DNA from: Hydrocarboniphaga effusa AP103 | Lineage (GTDB): Bacteria; Pseudomonadota; Gammaproteobacteria; Nevskiales; Nevskiaceae | DNA: 64,000 bases | Assembly: GCF_000271305.1 (NCBI RefSeq) | Contig: NZ_AKGD01000002.1 | Location: forward strand, 558,001-622,000 | Direction: 5' to 3' | Shown: positions 63,357 through 64,000 of the stretch, piece after piece | Layout of the letters: every line of letters starts with the position of its first letter | Numbering within the stretch: the stretch's first letter is position 1 | The notes under the pieces: generated by a model | Seen by the model: only the letters and a program-made list of their open reading frames with translations | What the model was told of the DNA's origin: nothing | Databases searched by the model: none | Translations under genes and position numbers: made by a program

Positions 63357-64000
63357 CTAATGCGGCAACCGCAACCCAATTTCCGTGATTTTCTCTCCCT
63401 CCATCCGCTTCACCACCAACTCCATCTCGCCGAGCCGCAGGCGATCGCCGACCACCGGCCGCGGAATCACCGAAGCGAAGAACTCCACCACGCTGCGATG
63501 CTTCGCCGAATCGGGCAACTCGAGCCCGTAGGCATCCGCGAGCGCCGTCGCCGGCGCTTTGAGGTCGATCACGAATTCGCCGAAGAACGGAACCTCGATG
63601 CCCCCGTCGCGCTTGGTCTTGGGCTTGAGTCCATCGGCGCGGAAGATTTCGTCGAGCGCCGGCAGCTCGTCCTGCGAGGCGAGCAGGGCGATGTAGTCGC
63701 CCGCGCGCAGCGTGCCCCATTCGCGGTAGCTGATGACCTTGCCGCGCCGCGCCAGGCAGACGATGCGCGAGAGATCGTTGATCGGCAGCTCCTTGGACTT
63801 GAGCCCGAGCAGCGGGCTGTTCTCGCCGATGTAGTAGCTCACGATCTCGTAGCCGCGCGTGCCGGGCAGGTCGAAGTCGCTGCGATGCACGAGCGCAGTG
63901 GTCGCGGGCATCTGCAGGCCGAGCAGGCGCGCGGCCGGCGCCACGCTCCAGCCCTGCACGACGAGCGAAACCAGCACGATGAAGAAGGCGACGTTGAAAA
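63357..64000 (-). CDS. K+/H+ antiporter of the NhaP2/CvrA type, C-terminal part (5' end outside window)
   Basis: About 213 residues of a larger membrane antiporter; the frame stays open to the window edge, so the start is not seen. The last TM segment (FNVAFFIVLVSLVVQGW) is followed by a TrkA_C domain (YYIGENSPLLGLKSKELP, VISYREWGTLRAGDYIALLA) and a CorC_HlyC-like end (PVVGDRLRLGEMELVVKRME). This order is that of CPA1-type NhaP2/CvrA. It exports cations against protons at the inner membrane. It converges on secF across element 5; its last codons show G/T-rich usage in its own coding direction. Confidence 0.88.
   Translation of the reverse strand, partial: FNVAFFIVLVSLVVQGWSVAPAARLLGLQMPATTALVHRSDFDLPGTRGYEIVSYYIGENSPLLGLKSKELPINDLSRIVCLARRGKVISYREWGTLRAGDYIALLASQDELPALDEIFRADGLKPKTKRDGGIEVPFFGEFVIDLKAPATALADAYGLELPDSAKHRSVVEFFASVIPRPVVGDRLRLGEMELVVKRMEGEKITEIGLRLPH

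Overview
The window is GC-rich, gene-dense DNA that reads as a gammaproteobacterium, most likely of the Xanthomonadales/Lysobacterales. This is inferred from a beta-propeller phytase paired with a Xanthomonas/Caulobacter-type TonB receptor, GumN-like and DUF4280 proteins, a Ser/Thr kinase plus ECF-like sigma pair beside a type VI secretion system (T6SS), and abundant short palindromic repeats. No genus can be named from sequence alone.

Layout. 1-9 kb is ordinary chromosome: the 3' end of glgC, a convergent phytase/TonB-receptor pair, a small unknown gene, a YadGH-like ABC exporter and mltA. 9.4-21.3 kb is the first T6SS block: tssF, tssG, a truncated clpV/tssH, vgrG, a LysM/peptidoglycan-binding protein, a large unknown candidate effector, a DUF4280 PAAR-like gene and an OmpA-family gene. 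21.5-24.5 kb holds a periplasmic binding protein overlapping a hybrid histidine kinase gene. 25-33 kb is a three-gene operon (CHAT caspase-like protease, TpsB, TpsA with MBG repeats), which looks like a protease-linked two-partner secretion system. 33.3-34 kb is a NarL-type regulator. 34.1-46.8 kb is the second T6SS block: GumN-like gene, tssK, tssL, tssM, tssA, tssB, tssC, hcp, an unknown gene and tssE. 46.8-52 kb is regulatory: a Ser/Thr kinase with a divergent ECF-like sigma factor, then a second hybrid histidine kinase. 52.2-64 kb returns to core functions (rlmKL, a large lipoprotein, yajC-secD-secF, the end of a K+/H+ antiporter), with an unusual DNA-binding-domain/kinase/TPR fusion between.

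Three points stand out. First, five copies of a long inverted-repeat element (9.0, 19.8, 33.1, 42.7 and 62.9 kb) punctuate the window. All three tRNA genes present (Arg-CCT, Ser-CGA, Gln-TTG) lie inside such elements. DNA to the left of every copy is strongly G/T-rich on the + strand and DNA to the right is A/C-rich, a bias that invades the 3' ends of neighbouring coding sequences. Second, the T6SS is nearly complete but ClpV lacks its whole second AAA+ domain, cut at a REP-like repeat; TssM has no recognisable Walker A lysine; and no tssJ is visible, a GumN-like gene occupying its usual place. Third, tssF and tssB share a promoter-like block (TCCGKCGGAT, exactly 22 nt, then YAGACT) at the same distance from their start codons, suggesting co-regulation, possibly by the neighbouring kinase/sigma pair in the manner of PknS/EcfK of Xanthomonas.
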